Part shown: in pieces, positions 32,635-44,248 of the stretch
How positions within the stretch are numbered: the stretch's first letter is position 1
Layout: each line of letters begins with the position of its first letter
DNA from: Desarmillaria ectypa
Lineage: Eukaryota; Basidiomycota; Agaricomycetes; Agaricales; Physalacriaceae
DNA: 64,000 bases
NCBI GenBank assembly: GCA_030407005.1
Contig: JAUDYN010000005.1
Location: 3,348,001-3,412,000, forward strand
Direction: 5' to 3'
Notes under the pieces: generated by a model
Database searches by the model: none
What the model was told of the DNA's origin: nothing
Seen by the model: the letters and a program-made list of their open reading frames with translations, nothing else
Program-made: the position numbers and the translations under genes

Positions 32635-33968
32635 ATGCCCCCTCTCAACCGCTACGCAGAATACCTTCCCGAACGACCAATAATTGGTTATGGGATGGAC
32701 CAGCCCAATCCACAATGGCCAGGCGGTGCGAAGATAGCAATTTCATTCGTGAGTTCCTCCCTTCGTCTTACGCCTGCTGATTTGTACGCGTCAAAGGTTA
32801 TTAATTGGGAAGAAGGCGGTGAACGCAATATTCTTGACGGTGACGATGGCTCCGGTGGGTTCAGGCTATCATCTCTCCTGTTTTAGGACAGATGCTCATC
32901 CGCCGACCACGGATTTTACAGAAAACTTTATCACCGAACATTATGCCACTCAAGTTCTCGGTGGTAGGGATCCTGTGGCCGAATCGCAATTCGAGTACGG
33001 TCCCCGAGCCGGTCTGCCGCGTCTGATGCGCTTATTTAAGAAGTCAGTCCACTAGTATGACCTACTCGTGCGCTTGATTGATTGAAATCTTTCAGATACA
33101 ATATGCCTGCGACCATGTATACAGTTGCTGCTGCGCTGGAGCGCGCCCCGTACCTGGGACCTATGCTTGTGGAACGGGGTTTTGAGATAGCCTGCCATGG
33201 CAATCGCTGGATCAACTTCATGGATGTCCCTCCCGAGGAGGAAGAAAAGCATGTATATCAAGCCATTGACCGATTGCAAAAATACACCGGTGATCCTAGC
33301 GTACCCAGGGGATGGATGATCGGACGAAGGAGCAATGCCAGCCAACGCTTGTACTGCCATGCGGCAAAAGAGAGAGGTCTCGAGTTCCTGTATAGTTCCG
33401 ACAGTTACGGAGACGACTTGCCGGTATGACCTGTCGTTAATGAACGCTGTTTTCCTGACTGAATAAGGCATTACTTGTTAGTATTGGCTTGAAAGCCCAC
33501 TAGCGTCAGAAGGCCTACCAGACGAGGGGATGTTGATTCTGCCGTATACACTGTACGCGCGGCAGTTCATTGTGATGGGATCTTCATTGAAAATTTCAAT
33601 ACAGGGACTGCAATGACTTCCGATTCGTGGTTGCGGGATCGGGTTGGTCTTCCGGAGAGGACTTCTATAAGCATCTGGTTAGTGCTTTTCGGCCCAAATG
33701 AGGCGGCTTATTCATATGGTGATAGGTCGACACATTTGATGTTCTTTATGAAGAAGGACAAATGGGGCAGGCCAAAATGATGTCCATCGGGCTGCATAAT
33801 CGTTGTGTAGGTCGACCAGGACGACTTGCCGCTGTAGAAAAGTTCATGCAGTATATCTCTGATAAAGAAGATGTTTGGGTGGCGAGAAGGGATGAGATAG
33901 CCAGACACTGGAGGAAAAGATTTCCTTATGATCCGTCCAAGGCACAGGGCAGGGTAGTCGTTGACTAA
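32635..33968 (+). CDS. Allantoinase (PuuE)-type protein, copy B
   Basis: The start at 32635 (MPPLNRYAEYLPERPIIGYG) leads through several introns to the stop after GRVVVD at 33968. It matches copy A throughout: WPGGAKIAISFVINWEEGGE, QFEYGPRAGLPRLMRLFKKY, RGFEIACHGNRWINFM, YSSDSYGDDLPYWLESPLAS, PYTLDCNDFRF, SIGLHNRCVGRPGRLAA and DVWVARRDEIARHWRKRFPY. The intron at about 33551 joins PYTL to DCNDFRF exactly where copy A has PYSLDCSDHRF. All key residues are kept, so both copies look active. The two proteins differ enough (RIIGRPGRFRCLQ versus RCVGRPGRLAAVE) to suggest an old duplication and perhaps different substrates. The permease gene follows in convergent orientation. Confidence 0.88.
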
Positions 33969-34273
33969 TTCAATATGCCAGGACCACGAACTTTTTGTAA
34001 AGCCTGAACAATGTTATGTTTCGGAGTTTCCCTAGTCAGGCTCATAATGTCGGACATATTATTCATTAGTTTTCCTTATCTCTCACTTTTTGGTGTAGCC
34101 CGTATTGGCAAGATGCCACCCACCCTCATGCATCATGTTTCGGGTTGTGAGTACGGAAACTGACTCCTTCCCATCTATGGCGGTTGATCGATAATGCTGA
34201 GCCAAGACATGTAGGCATACATTAGAAGGAATACACCCGTAACTAAAATCATCTAAACCAATAGAATATGACA

Positions 34274-36891
34274 TTAATCAAGATAAATATCTGTATCCAC
34301 GTTCTTGTCCGACTCCGGAGTCGAACCACTTTCACTATCAAATGCCTTACTTGCAAGCCGTCTCTTCTCATCCTCGTCTTGGGCGTCTGCCACTGCCTCA
34401 AATGGTTCGTCAGTCCGCCACTTCGCATCGGTGGGGTATATCATATAAGATATATAGTACAAAACACTGGCGATGATGTAGGTCAATATAAACCTAAAGA
34501 GCACTGTAAGGACCACCAGAAGATAAACTGATGATAGAAGCGCACGAAAATGTATTGAGATCTCTAGCTGCATCGGAGATGTGTACTGAGTCGGAAATAC
34601 TGGCTGCGAATCTAAACGAGTGTCAGGCACAATGATGTAGCAAATAAAGAGGAAATACATACCCAGGCATGCAAGGAATCAAAGATAAGATGGTCACGAC
34701 TGGGGCGCGGATGTTCCATCCCTATGTCACGAGTAAGGTGGGCCTCAAAGAATAGAATGTTGAAGACAACTTACGCCAGTGTACCAGTAATGGCCGGTAG
34801 GCCTCCCGTTGTACAATTCCTTCGTTATGATGTTCCCACGTTGGATGACGCTTTGTGATAAATTGATGGAAATGAGTGACATCATTAGCATAGAATACGG
34901 ATCAGACATACAAGTAGTCCACGAAGAGGATGGCGGCAAGGGGTGCTAGCCAATATCCATAGCCGCTATGAAACCGTTAGATAGCTATCAGGGGACCAGG
35001 ATTTCGGCTTACGATAAAAATGTCAAAAATGTAGCTCCATCCTTCAAAATCTTCCATGGGACGATGGCTATACCCAATAGACAGGCAATAAATTGGCCTC
35101 GTTTGATAGTCATGTACTTGGGAAACAGGGCAGACACATCGCTTCCAAATGGCAGGCACTGATGAAGCTAATTAGACGAGAAGTCTATGTTTTCGAAGCA
35201 GGTTTTTACGTTAGTAGCGAGATTGACGGCAATCAAAGCTAGCGCGACGCTTGCAGATGCAAGAAAAATACCGAAGCGAGCCGCTGAATTGTGGGGGTAT
35301 TGATCGAGCATGATCTGGCAGACATCCCAGAGGTTCCAAGCCGGCACACCGTATAACTCCTTGCTAGCTGACGCTATCAATATTCCATAGAGGCCCGGAA
35401 GTGCAGACGCGATGGGGAACATAAAGATTTGGCCCCAGAACTGTCGTAAAACATTCGAAGGCGCTATAGATGGATATACAATGGCATACCTGATCATTCG
35501 GCTTCCTTGCATAACGCGCTATATCAGCTTGATTGACCGTCAATGACGACAGAGTCCCGAATCCGCTGTTAAAGGCTTGCATAAAATACCAGCCAGTTTG
35601 CGAGCTGGTCAGCTGGTTCGAAGCTTCAAAAGGGAAGGTGGCGCCTCCATTCTTCTTCATCCACCATATTAAAATGGCATGCATGGCTATAAACTAAACA
35701 CGTTAAATATGAATCGAATCTCCATGTTGGTGTCAAAGATGATTGGGCTTACTACAATGACGGACTTGGCGGCATAGAATACTCTCAGGTCTCGAGGATG
35801 AAACAAAGTTAGACACTGAACTGCATGGTTTGGTAAATATCCAGTCAACGGAGAGTAGAAAACGGCGTTAGCACGAACAGATAAACCATGCAATAATAAC
35901 TGTGATGTCAATCAGCGACACACTAGACCCAAAGGAATAATATCAGCGGCTTACAGCTTGCTAATTGGCGGGTAGTGATCCCGGATGACTCCGGTAACGT
36001 ATTCTTCACATTGGCCCAAGACGGCCAAATGCACTGAAGACAGACATCCACCATACGACCGGCGTAGAATGTATTGACACCGTTCCAGATGATCTGATGG
36101 ACAAATGAGTCAGCACATTCTATTGAGCGACGGAATGAGGATTGCTTACACAAACAATGGCTCTGACAAGCCACACACATCAACATCGAGGAAAAGATCA
36201 TTCCGACGCTTGGCTTACCTCATGGATACAGCCATATAAGATCCCCACATGCCCCAAGACGCCCTCGTACACGCAGGATATCCAATGTGATAACGAGCAG
36301 CCATCCTGCCATTTGCAACGACCATAAGCGTCTGGACAATGGTTCCGTGAGTTGTGGTTGTATGGAGGATGGAGGATAGTCTCCGAACATACTCCGATAA
36401 TGTGAGCGATGTTGAGAGCAAGCCATGCTTGCCACCACCTCAATCCGAGACCCACGGCCTAGTGAACGAGGTCAAAACGTTTCAGCAAGCGACAGTGGGG
36501 TAGGGACGTACCGCGGAACCCGCAGTCCAAGCAGACGCATTCATGGCATGGGCCATCCAAAATGCAGAGAAAACCCAGGCAGACCATTTACGTTCTTCTG
36601 GAGGTGTAGGATCGAGGCTACAAACCGTTTAGTTTTGGCATATTTTGAGAAAGATGGATGATATTACTCATGGTTACTCCACTGATAGATGCAACGTAGT
36701 GAGCAATGAAAGAGAATTTTTGATAGAATAAAGTCACCTGATAGCCTTCACTAAGTGGTCAGGACAACGAACAAGCCCAAGTGTGCACAAGACGCACCTT
36801 CAGAGTGATACTGGTCTTCTGGAACCTGGAGAACGCGCCTAAAGTTCTCCCATGAAGAAAAGGTTTGTCGAACCTTTGAAACGCCCACCAT
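34274..36891 (-). CDS. NCS1 nucleobase/allantoin-type permease
   Basis: This is a many-exon gene starting at 36891 (MVGVSKVRQTFSSWENFRRV). NCS1 landmarks are: SLDPTPPEERKWSAWVFSAF in the cytosolic N-terminus before TM1, MAHAMNASAWTAGSA in TM1, GLGLRWWQAWLALNIAHIIG in TM2, then YFMQAFNSGFGTLSSLTVNQ followed by ADIARYARKPND in the middle, IMLDQYPHNSAARFGIFLAS later, and a polar acidic tail (ESGSTPESDKNVD). Members are 12-TM plasma-membrane symporters for uracil, uridine, allantoin, cytosine-type bases or thiamine. Substrate specificity cannot be read from these segments. Beside two allantoinase-like genes, allantoin is the best guess. I did not see a broken frame, but the exact ends of all the introns were not fixed. 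Confidence 0.85.
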
Positions 36892-39642
36892 GGTAAGGAA
36901 TGAAACGCGGAGTAGCGGTCATTCACCACGTAGACGTATTTATCGACGAGTACATATCATGAAAAGATATAAAAGGTATTATTTATATTTCACCAGTGGC
37001 CGGAGTTTTTTCGATCGTTTATCATCATTCTCGCCGGCGGTACCTGACCTTTGTCTTCCAAAGCGTTTAAAGTCAACCAGCCATAGAAACTTGTCTGACA
37101 AAACAAAGTAAAATCTTTCATATTGCCTGCCATAGCGATCTCTATACAAAGTTCCGAAGCCGACTCCGAGTTTTGGCAGGCGCTGCGTCTACGGTCCGAT
37201 CTGAAACTCTTCATAGCCAGCCTGTAACTGACCAATCATCGCGCTTCCTGTTTCGAAAATTATCGACCGTTTTGCAGTTAATTATTTTCTTATTGCTTTT
37301 GGTTCAGAAATGAGCCATTCACGGTGAACAATTTCTCGCCGCTTTTTCCAAGGTCCGTCAGGACTCGCTGCGGTTCTATCTCAGATCAACAAATTTAACC
37401 TTGAGGGGCGGCTAGGCGAACTGATCGTCCTATCTGAACGTAGTTGATCTTTCTAAAATTGGATAGGAACACGTTGGTCGGCAATGTTTCTACTAGTCAA
37501 TTGGTGCTAATGAGGTTCTCGACGTCTTGGAATAGCTCCCTCGACTGTATTGCCATCTCGGAGATTATGTTGTAGTAACTTCGATACAGAGGAAAATCAT
37601 GCTGATAGCAGCACCAAGGATACGACATAGGACCCTCTTACTAGAGGAGGCCTGTCCATAGTTTCTTGGCAGCGAACCTTGTTATCAGTTATAAATGTCT
37701 AGTCGTGCAGGTGCTTATGCTTATGCTGTCTCGTAGGGACCTCTACCCCTCCCATGCGCATCGTTGCTGCACATTGGAGGTTTGTCCCCCAGAAGGTTCT
37801 GCCGAGAACTTCGTCTGGCGTATTGACTTCCCTGGAAACATTCCAAGTATAGCAAGGGGCATTCTTCCACTTATTGACCGTCCAAAGATGCTTGTGACTT
37901 CAGGCTACTGTCTGGAGGCGGAACTAAATATTCTGGGTAAGCTCCGTCTTCCTGATCTGCACTAACTCATGCCAACACCTCGCTAAATTAGACTCTTATT
38001 ATTGCGACACCAGCACTATGACCCTGACGTTTGTAGTTGTTCGATAACGAAGATGCCTATATTTCCTTACGAATCTTCTGCCGTAGGGCCATGGCTTTGG
38101 TATTTGCTTCAAGCTTATACCAAGGATGGGTGCGACACGTTCAAGTCTTCTATCTACCCACGTGTTCCCTCTTCTTTTTCACCCGAACTAATATGAGCTA
38201 AGGTGTTCGCAACGCAGACATTATTTTCAGGAGATTTATTCTAGCGCCATAAGCGGTATTTTAAAGCTACCTATGGCGCTGCTGCAGCTCGTCATCAGTG
38301 ACCTGATGATTACAAGGATATGCTGCGGTGTTCCTCAGCTGCAGTTTTGCTATCCCTTTTTGATAATCGGTGCTTCCTTGTCCCTTCGTTTCCGACCTGT
38401 GACAGATAAATGTATCCGTGCCATATATGTCTGGCTCGCGTATCAATTCAGTGGATCTATCATGCTCTGGTTCATGATTTCTACATTGGTCCTCGCTAGC
38501 ATGGGCATAGCCTGATACAAACTGGGCTGTTCTCTCCCTTTCCCTGTCACATCCTCTCAACTGCCGTCAACTTGATGATATCGTAATTGTCCAGTCTGGC
38601 GCTTCTAAAAAGGGCCGAGCGGTCGTTGCTGGAGCAGGAGAAGTGCCAGCTCTCTTGGCGGAGCCGTTGGGCCTGACCCGTCCCTATACCCCTCCGATTC
38701 ATATACAGTCTGCGGCAACCCTCAGAATGGTTCTACGAAAAGGCGGCTTGCTAGAGTTTGAGTGGTTTCCTTGTCAACGGCTGTCATCTTCAGGTATATC
38801 CGCGGTCGACGACGATATCACCGATGTCATGTTAGGTCAAGTCCGACCTGCTGTGATGAAAGGCATGAATGAATAAGTGCCTCTCCTGCGTCAGCGTTAT
38901 TCATATGGTTGAATTTCAAGTAGTATTTTCCTTCCAGGCTGTTATCTCCGTCATAACGATGATCACGCTGTTGACTGCTGACCTCGTCAGCTTTCGGCGA
39001 GTTCTAGTTCTCTGCCTTTCTGTTAGAATTGCCGAGTCTGACAAAGAGAACAAGCGGACCGAGGCAAAGCGGATAGGCAAAATCTGCGGCGCAGGGAAAA
39101 AAAGAAGGACTGAAGACTGATACCCAGCCGTTTGGCGAGGGTTCCAGCAGGTTCGAAGCCCCCCACGCGTATATATCCAAAGGGTACATGCACGTACAGC
39201 GGTAACTATTCCCCTGAACGATACATTTGAAGAGCATGCGCCCAGAACACGGACATCGACAGGTTTGTCTTTTGTCAGCACCTTCACCTGTTTTGTTGCG
39301 GTCATGTCAACACAGGATTCGAAATCTATGAATAACAGAAATTTCGCTCCGCATCGCAAAGTGTTATCAGCCACAAAGAATAGGCTGCATGTCTCCTGCT
39401 ATGTACCCTTCGTCGGATTGAAAGACCTTCATATTGCTACAACTTCCAAGACCTCTCTTTGCATATCTTGGGTGTCTCTCTAGATTGGACCCATCCTCCG
39501 AGTTGGCCGACGCCTACTCTAGATGAAAGACGGAGGCCGTCGGCACAGGTAGAATGTCGGTGCTTGAACTTCAAGTGACAATTGGAAGTTCTTTTGATTT
39601 CCGGATTGGCGATCGATCATACATCGACACTGACTGTCGCAA
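36892..39642. other. Gene-poor stretch with coding-like debris
   Basis: Plus-strand pieces at 37666-37965 (with a plausible donor after NILG at about 37936), 38267-38515 (two hydrophobic stretches) and 38643-38876 (a polar frame ending VRPAVMKGMNE) look like exons of one or two decayed genes. I found no start or matching splice sites that join them, and no family I recognise. Around 39150 a tRNA-like T-loop (GGTTCGAA) occurs without the rest of a tRNA. Confidence 0.25.
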
Positions 39643-39664
39643 CGCGACGCGTCGACGCGTCGCG
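39643..39664. promoter_or_regulatory. 22-bp perfect palindrome with two ACGCGT boxes
   Basis: The sequence reads the same on both strands over 22 bases and contains GACGCGTCGACGCGTC, that is two ACGCGT (MluI cell-cycle box) elements spaced by CG. In yeasts such boxes bind the MBF complex (Mbp1-Swi6) before G1/S genes. The nearest start codon on the plus strand is about 1 kb away (40675), so its target, if any, is unclear. Confidence 0.5.
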
Positions 39665-40674
39665 CGGGAGCGAACTTATTCGGATAACGCGAGATACTGC
39701 AATTGACAGGCGGAAATAATTTTGTTTTAGTGTGATATTAATAGGTTTGGACTTACTGGTAGTCAAGGAGCCGTGTAGTACGCCATCTTCTGACAATAGA
39801 ATCCGGGTCAAAGAACCCAGCAATTATCGAGGTTGGCAGTTAAGGCCGATGTCATCGTGGATCATGAAACGAATTTTCAATAAAGAGACCTATAAATTAT
39901 CTTTGGAGCATGTGCAACAAATTAATTGAGCCTTGTTAATACATCCATCAGATCCTAAAACCATGAAAATACTGCAGATTCCAGAGGGCAAAGATTTGCC
40001 GGTTTTTTCCAAGACTTCCCGCTCTACTCATCATCATTCAATATTCATCATTCAGCAAGCTGACTACCAGTGCATTGCCTTTGCACTAACAGCAATGGAG
40101 ATGTCAAAGGCGCTATCATTTTTCCGACAATCAAGCTGTTCCACCACTTTTCATTCCACAATGTACGGCCGTTTCATCAAGTCCTCGCGGCCTCGGACTC
40201 TACATCCTATGCCACATTGTTTACGGAGAAAAGCATCCTCCATTTTGTCCGGGCCGCTCAAAGTGAATGAGAATTTTCAGGACGAAGAGCCTAGGCTAGC
40301 CATTTACGGTATATTCCATACCTCACAGGAACAGAGATATGTACGATCGGAGCGATTGCGCATGAGCGCAAGACATGCCCGAGCACGATAATGCCCTTCA
40401 GAAGGTGGTACGGGACAGACTTGCAGCAAATACAAAGTTCAGGCCAAGAATGTCACATTTGCCGGCGGCAATTGCTTTTGCTCTCATACCACGACCTTCA
40501 CTGTGTCCTTTGGCTCTGCATCCTGTCCTGCGACGGTCCTCCTTGCAGCAGCGGCGCTGAAGCAAAAAGCAAACATTGTCACCTTCGGTTGAGTCGAAAT
40601 TGCCGACAGGAAACTGCCGTGCCGGTTCCTGCCTGCCAGCTTCAAAGTTGTCACCTACCAACCGCCACGGGAGA
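39665..40674. other. Upstream region of the Zn2Cys6 regulator
   Basis: No gene supported. Plus-strand frames (39933-40391 and 40391-40681) lack motifs. The long interval before the regulator's ATG may be a long leader or promoter, as is common for regulatory genes. Confidence 0.3.
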
Positions 40675-43350
40675 ATGCTAGAGCCAGATTCGACCGCATC
40701 CACTTCGCTCGGCGAAGAAATCCTCGTCCCACCTCCAAAACAGAAACGGTCCAGTGTCGCTTGTAGACGATGCCGCCGTCTTCGAGCAAAGTGCGTCAAG
40801 GACGAAGAAAAAGGTCGATGTCGCGGTTGCATCGAAGCAGGCGTGCCTAATGAATGCCAGTTTTTGCCGCGAGGCATGAGTGCCATCGACAGAGCCGTCA
40901 GTTGCAATCTGCCTGTATAGATGCATGTGCTAACCTTCTTTTTCCTTCCTTATATAGCCCCGACCCCCCCAGAATCGAAAGCGGCAGACACGCCTCAAGG
41001 ATCTTGATGTGTACGATTCTTTCATTTTATTCACGATGGGAACAGATACTTACTGTGCTATAGAGGACACCGTGCCGATGGCTATGATGGCGTGAAGGTG
41101 GGACCGCTGACCCCTCAGTGAATATCATCCTATCATATTATCACCGCAGAGACTTACAAATTCTTCTGTAGGAGCCCTGTCGAACGGTTTTGCGATAACT
41201 GTTCACAATCGCTGACCTCGAGATCCTCTTCTCTCCAGGATCTGTTCGTGCAGCGTATCTCTATGCCTTCCCATTGATCTGATCTTCCTCAGGCTCCCTC
41301 CTCATGAAGAACTCGTCGAAGCGTGCGAATGGTTCTTTTCAACCTATTTTCAGCTAGGTACGGCATCAATTACCGCCTCGTTCATCGCTCATGTTCAGGC
41401 AGGTTTCCTACACAAACCAACTTTCATGCACACTCTGCAGACTTCCCCGCAGTCTCTGAGTACCTTTCTCCTCCTTTCAATGCTTTCAGTCTCAGCGAGA
41501 TTCACTCCTGCGCTGGTACAGCGGTTTTCAACACCTATCAATGCCGCCAACACCTTTGCAAAGCGCGCACAATCGTTAGTTGGCCAAGAAATGCTGGCCG
41601 CTGCTTCCCTTGATCGAGCCCAGGCATTTTTCTTGTGCAGCATATGGAACTGGGGCAGTGGGTTTCGGGACCGTAGCTGGATCTTTCTCGGCATCGCTGC
41701 ACGGATGGCTTCCGTCCTCCGACTTTCGCAAGAAGAAACCTTCGACCTTGGCCCTGATGCAACCGTGGAACAGATCATTAACGCCGAAGTATCTCGGCGG
41801 ACTTGGTGGGTGATCTTCATGAGCGACAATCTGCTGAGCTCTGGATGCGGGCGGCCCATATCGTTTGATCTAGATAAGGTGACAATCCCGCTGCCGTGCG
41901 ACGAAGATCATTTCACGTTTGGATACAATGGACCAGCGACGGTGATGGAGGGAACCCGCGCTCGACCGCGACTAGCGCCTCAGTCCCGTTTTCCCATTGA
42001 CCCACAGTTGAGCAGTGAAGTTGCAGACACCAGCTCAACGAACGCCAATGGTAGTGATCGATCGCTCTATGGTAACTTGGTCATAATCGCAGACATATGG
42101 GCTCGGGTAGCAAGGGGTGCATTGCTGAGATCAAAAGCTGGACCTACGACGGCGCCATGGAGAAGTGACAGCGATTACTTTAACCTGGGCACCGAGTTGC
42201 AGGACTGGGAAAATAAGTTGACTAATAGACAGACGTGGTCGCTGTCGAATCTCCTGGCGTATCAGAGCAAGAGTTTGGACTTGGTGTGCATCTTTCACAT
42301 GTGCTGCTGTGCTTGTACTGAGAAACATTCTAAGGGTTACCGATGCATTTTCTTAATTATGCACTTGTCACACATCGTGCTGCGTCGGTCATATCTACCA
42401 ATGATGGCCCGGGACGTCCATTCATCGACGATTAATCCTTCTACCTATCGGTCCGAAGTGGCACCGCCGAGGTTTTGGGAGAACGTTGTTCACGAAATGT
42501 TCGCTCATGCGCTCAAAGTCATCGAACTCGTGAAGAGCTGGGTACCAACAATGCCTTTTACTAGAGGCTCGACGCCAATGATGGTATGGGTCTTTGCTGC
42601 ACCAGGCAGGCGATGCTCGCTTCTCTAACTAAATTATTTAGGGCTTTGCTATTTACATGTCGGGATCTGTGTTATCATACCTCAAGCGTTGGACTTGGCG
42701 TAAGTCCATTGCACATAGGTCTACCATCATCACCACTTTGTTGAATTTATTTAGTCTGCCCTCCTTTAGCCGATTACTCTGGACCTGCTATCCAGGATGC
42801 GTTAACACTTCTAATGGAGTTGGCGGTGGTCTGGCCCACAATGGCAGAGCGATGGCATTCTAGCCTAAAGGATGCATCTCTCGCTTTTCCCTCCCGCCAT
42901 GAGAATCCGCACCGGCAGGTCGAGGGCTTCGGATCTGCCGCGGAAGAGGACCTAAATACCGACGATAGGGAGGGGATGTACAGACACAAATACCGGGGCA
43001 GCCTGGAGGAAACCGGAGATCAGGAGGAGGTGGGTTTGGACGAGTCAGCGATTCAAGAGGATACTAAACGTCCGCATCCGCTCCAGCCGGTTCCTGTTCC
43101 CGATAGTGTGCCAAAGGAGGAGTCCAGTCCGATTCCACACGGCGCGGACATGTTGTACTCGCTGGCGACGGCTGCATCGCATAGGATGCAGCCTCCTGCT
43201 CCGCCTGGAGGTGTACCGTTCACCAATGGAAGTGCGAACGGATCTGTCCCAGCGACCTGGGTTAACTACCAGGAAGACCTTGTCACTTTATTCAATAAAG
43301 ATGATCTTTCATCGCACCTGGAGTACAGTGGCGATGGATGGGCGTTTTAA
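40675..43350 (+). CDS. Zn2Cys6 fungal-specific transcription factor
   Basis: The first ATG (40675, MLEPDSTASTSLGEEIL) precedes a Zn2Cys6 cluster at residues ~27-65, with cysteines spaced CRRCRRLRAKC, then CRGC, then C. Six Cys bind two Zn ions for DNA contact. A basic linker (PPQNRKRQTRLKDLD) follows an intron at about 40900-40960. The fungal_trans regulatory domain starts near LPPHEELVEACEWFFSTYFQ and GFLHKPTFMHTLQTSPQS. It includes DRAQAFFLCSIWNWGSGF, WIFLGIAARMASVLRLSQE and RRTWWVIFMSDNLLSSGCGR. A long C-terminal part is acidic and Pro-rich, a likely activation region, ending EYSGDGWAF. Several short introns are needed, one near 42600-42760. It is a nuclear regulator; the target genes are unknown and it has no obvious metabolic partner next to it. 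Confidence 0.85.
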
Positions 43351-43718
43351 TAATGATATATTTGCTATGGATGATAGATACCCTTCGGTTTGCATGATGT
43401 ACATGTGTTGTATTTGTATTTTCACTGGCTTGGTGTTTTGATGGTCTGTCGAAGCGGTCAGATTCTCCTCAGCCCTTCTGCAAGTTCCACACGAACCCTC
43501 ATCTCTAGCTGAGTCGGGACGTGTCTGTTCACAGAAAGGATATATCGTGCCGGCCAACAGATGTTCCGCCTCAACAAATCTAAAAACGTCCCATGAATCA
43601 GAGACCGTACTTGAAGCTCCTGAGACGATAGATAATTGAAACGCTTAAGATATAGAGCTCGAGCATCGGGCTTCATTCTATTTCATTCAGAATTTGAAGA
43701 TGAGACAGTCAAATATCC

Positions 43719-43789
43719 GCATTAATGGGGTAGTGGTAACCTGGGTCGTTGCCATCGACCCGCCGGGGGTTCGATTCCCCCTTAATGCA
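43719..43789 (+). tRNA. tRNA-Gly(GCC)
   Basis: A complete cloverleaf can be folded. The 7-bp acceptor stem GCATTAA/TTAATGC is perfect. The D-arm has GGGTAGTGGTAA. The anticodon stem GGGTCG/CGACCC closes a 7-base loop TTGCCAT with anticodon GCC. The T-arm GGGGG-TTCGATT-CCCCC is perfect, with discriminator A. There is no intron, and CCA is not encoded, as usual in eukaryotes. It sits alone between a regulator and a kinase gene. Confidence 0.97.
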
Positions 43790-44248
43790 TATTTGAGTAA
43801 CTTTCTATTTTGATCTCAATATCCGGGGCTCCCGGCTAAGTTCTAACGAGGGGGACCGGTCAGCGCTCAAGTTACAACTCTGTCCCTTCAAATAATGCGA
43901 CTACCGCAGACGGGCGTAATGTTTTGGTTTTTAGTGACTTATCCTTAGCACTTCCGACTTGCCCAGTGCAAGGCTTTTGACTTGGAGTTACCAAGTATTT
44001 ATATGTAGCGCCTCGTCTTAGTTTTTGGGATTCGCAAGCATGACTGGCGAGTCCTGTTCTCTTCAGCGCAGGGATCATACCAACCAACTCAATTCAAGTT
44101 CTGATAACTTCAAGCAGAGTGTCTATGATATATTTAGATCCCTACTATGCACGGCAACCCATTATAATCGATACAAAACTACATCTAACCACGAGATGAT
44201 TCCACATTACAAAGAGATCTAAATAAAAGCAGATACGGTAGTACAGCA
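43790..44248. other. Short gap between the tRNA and the kinase gene
   Basis: No gene or repeat seen. A poly-T terminator for the tRNA is weak (CTATTTTG at about 43804). Confidence 0.4.

Noticed and set aside
31054..33968. Chitin deacetylases
   Set aside because: The two proteins share the deacetylase fold but lack signal peptides and chitin-binding modules, and their motif wording follows the PuuE/allantoinase branch.
39130..39170. tRNA-like T-loop sequence GGTTCGAA
   Set aside because: No acceptor, D or anticodon stems can be folded around it.
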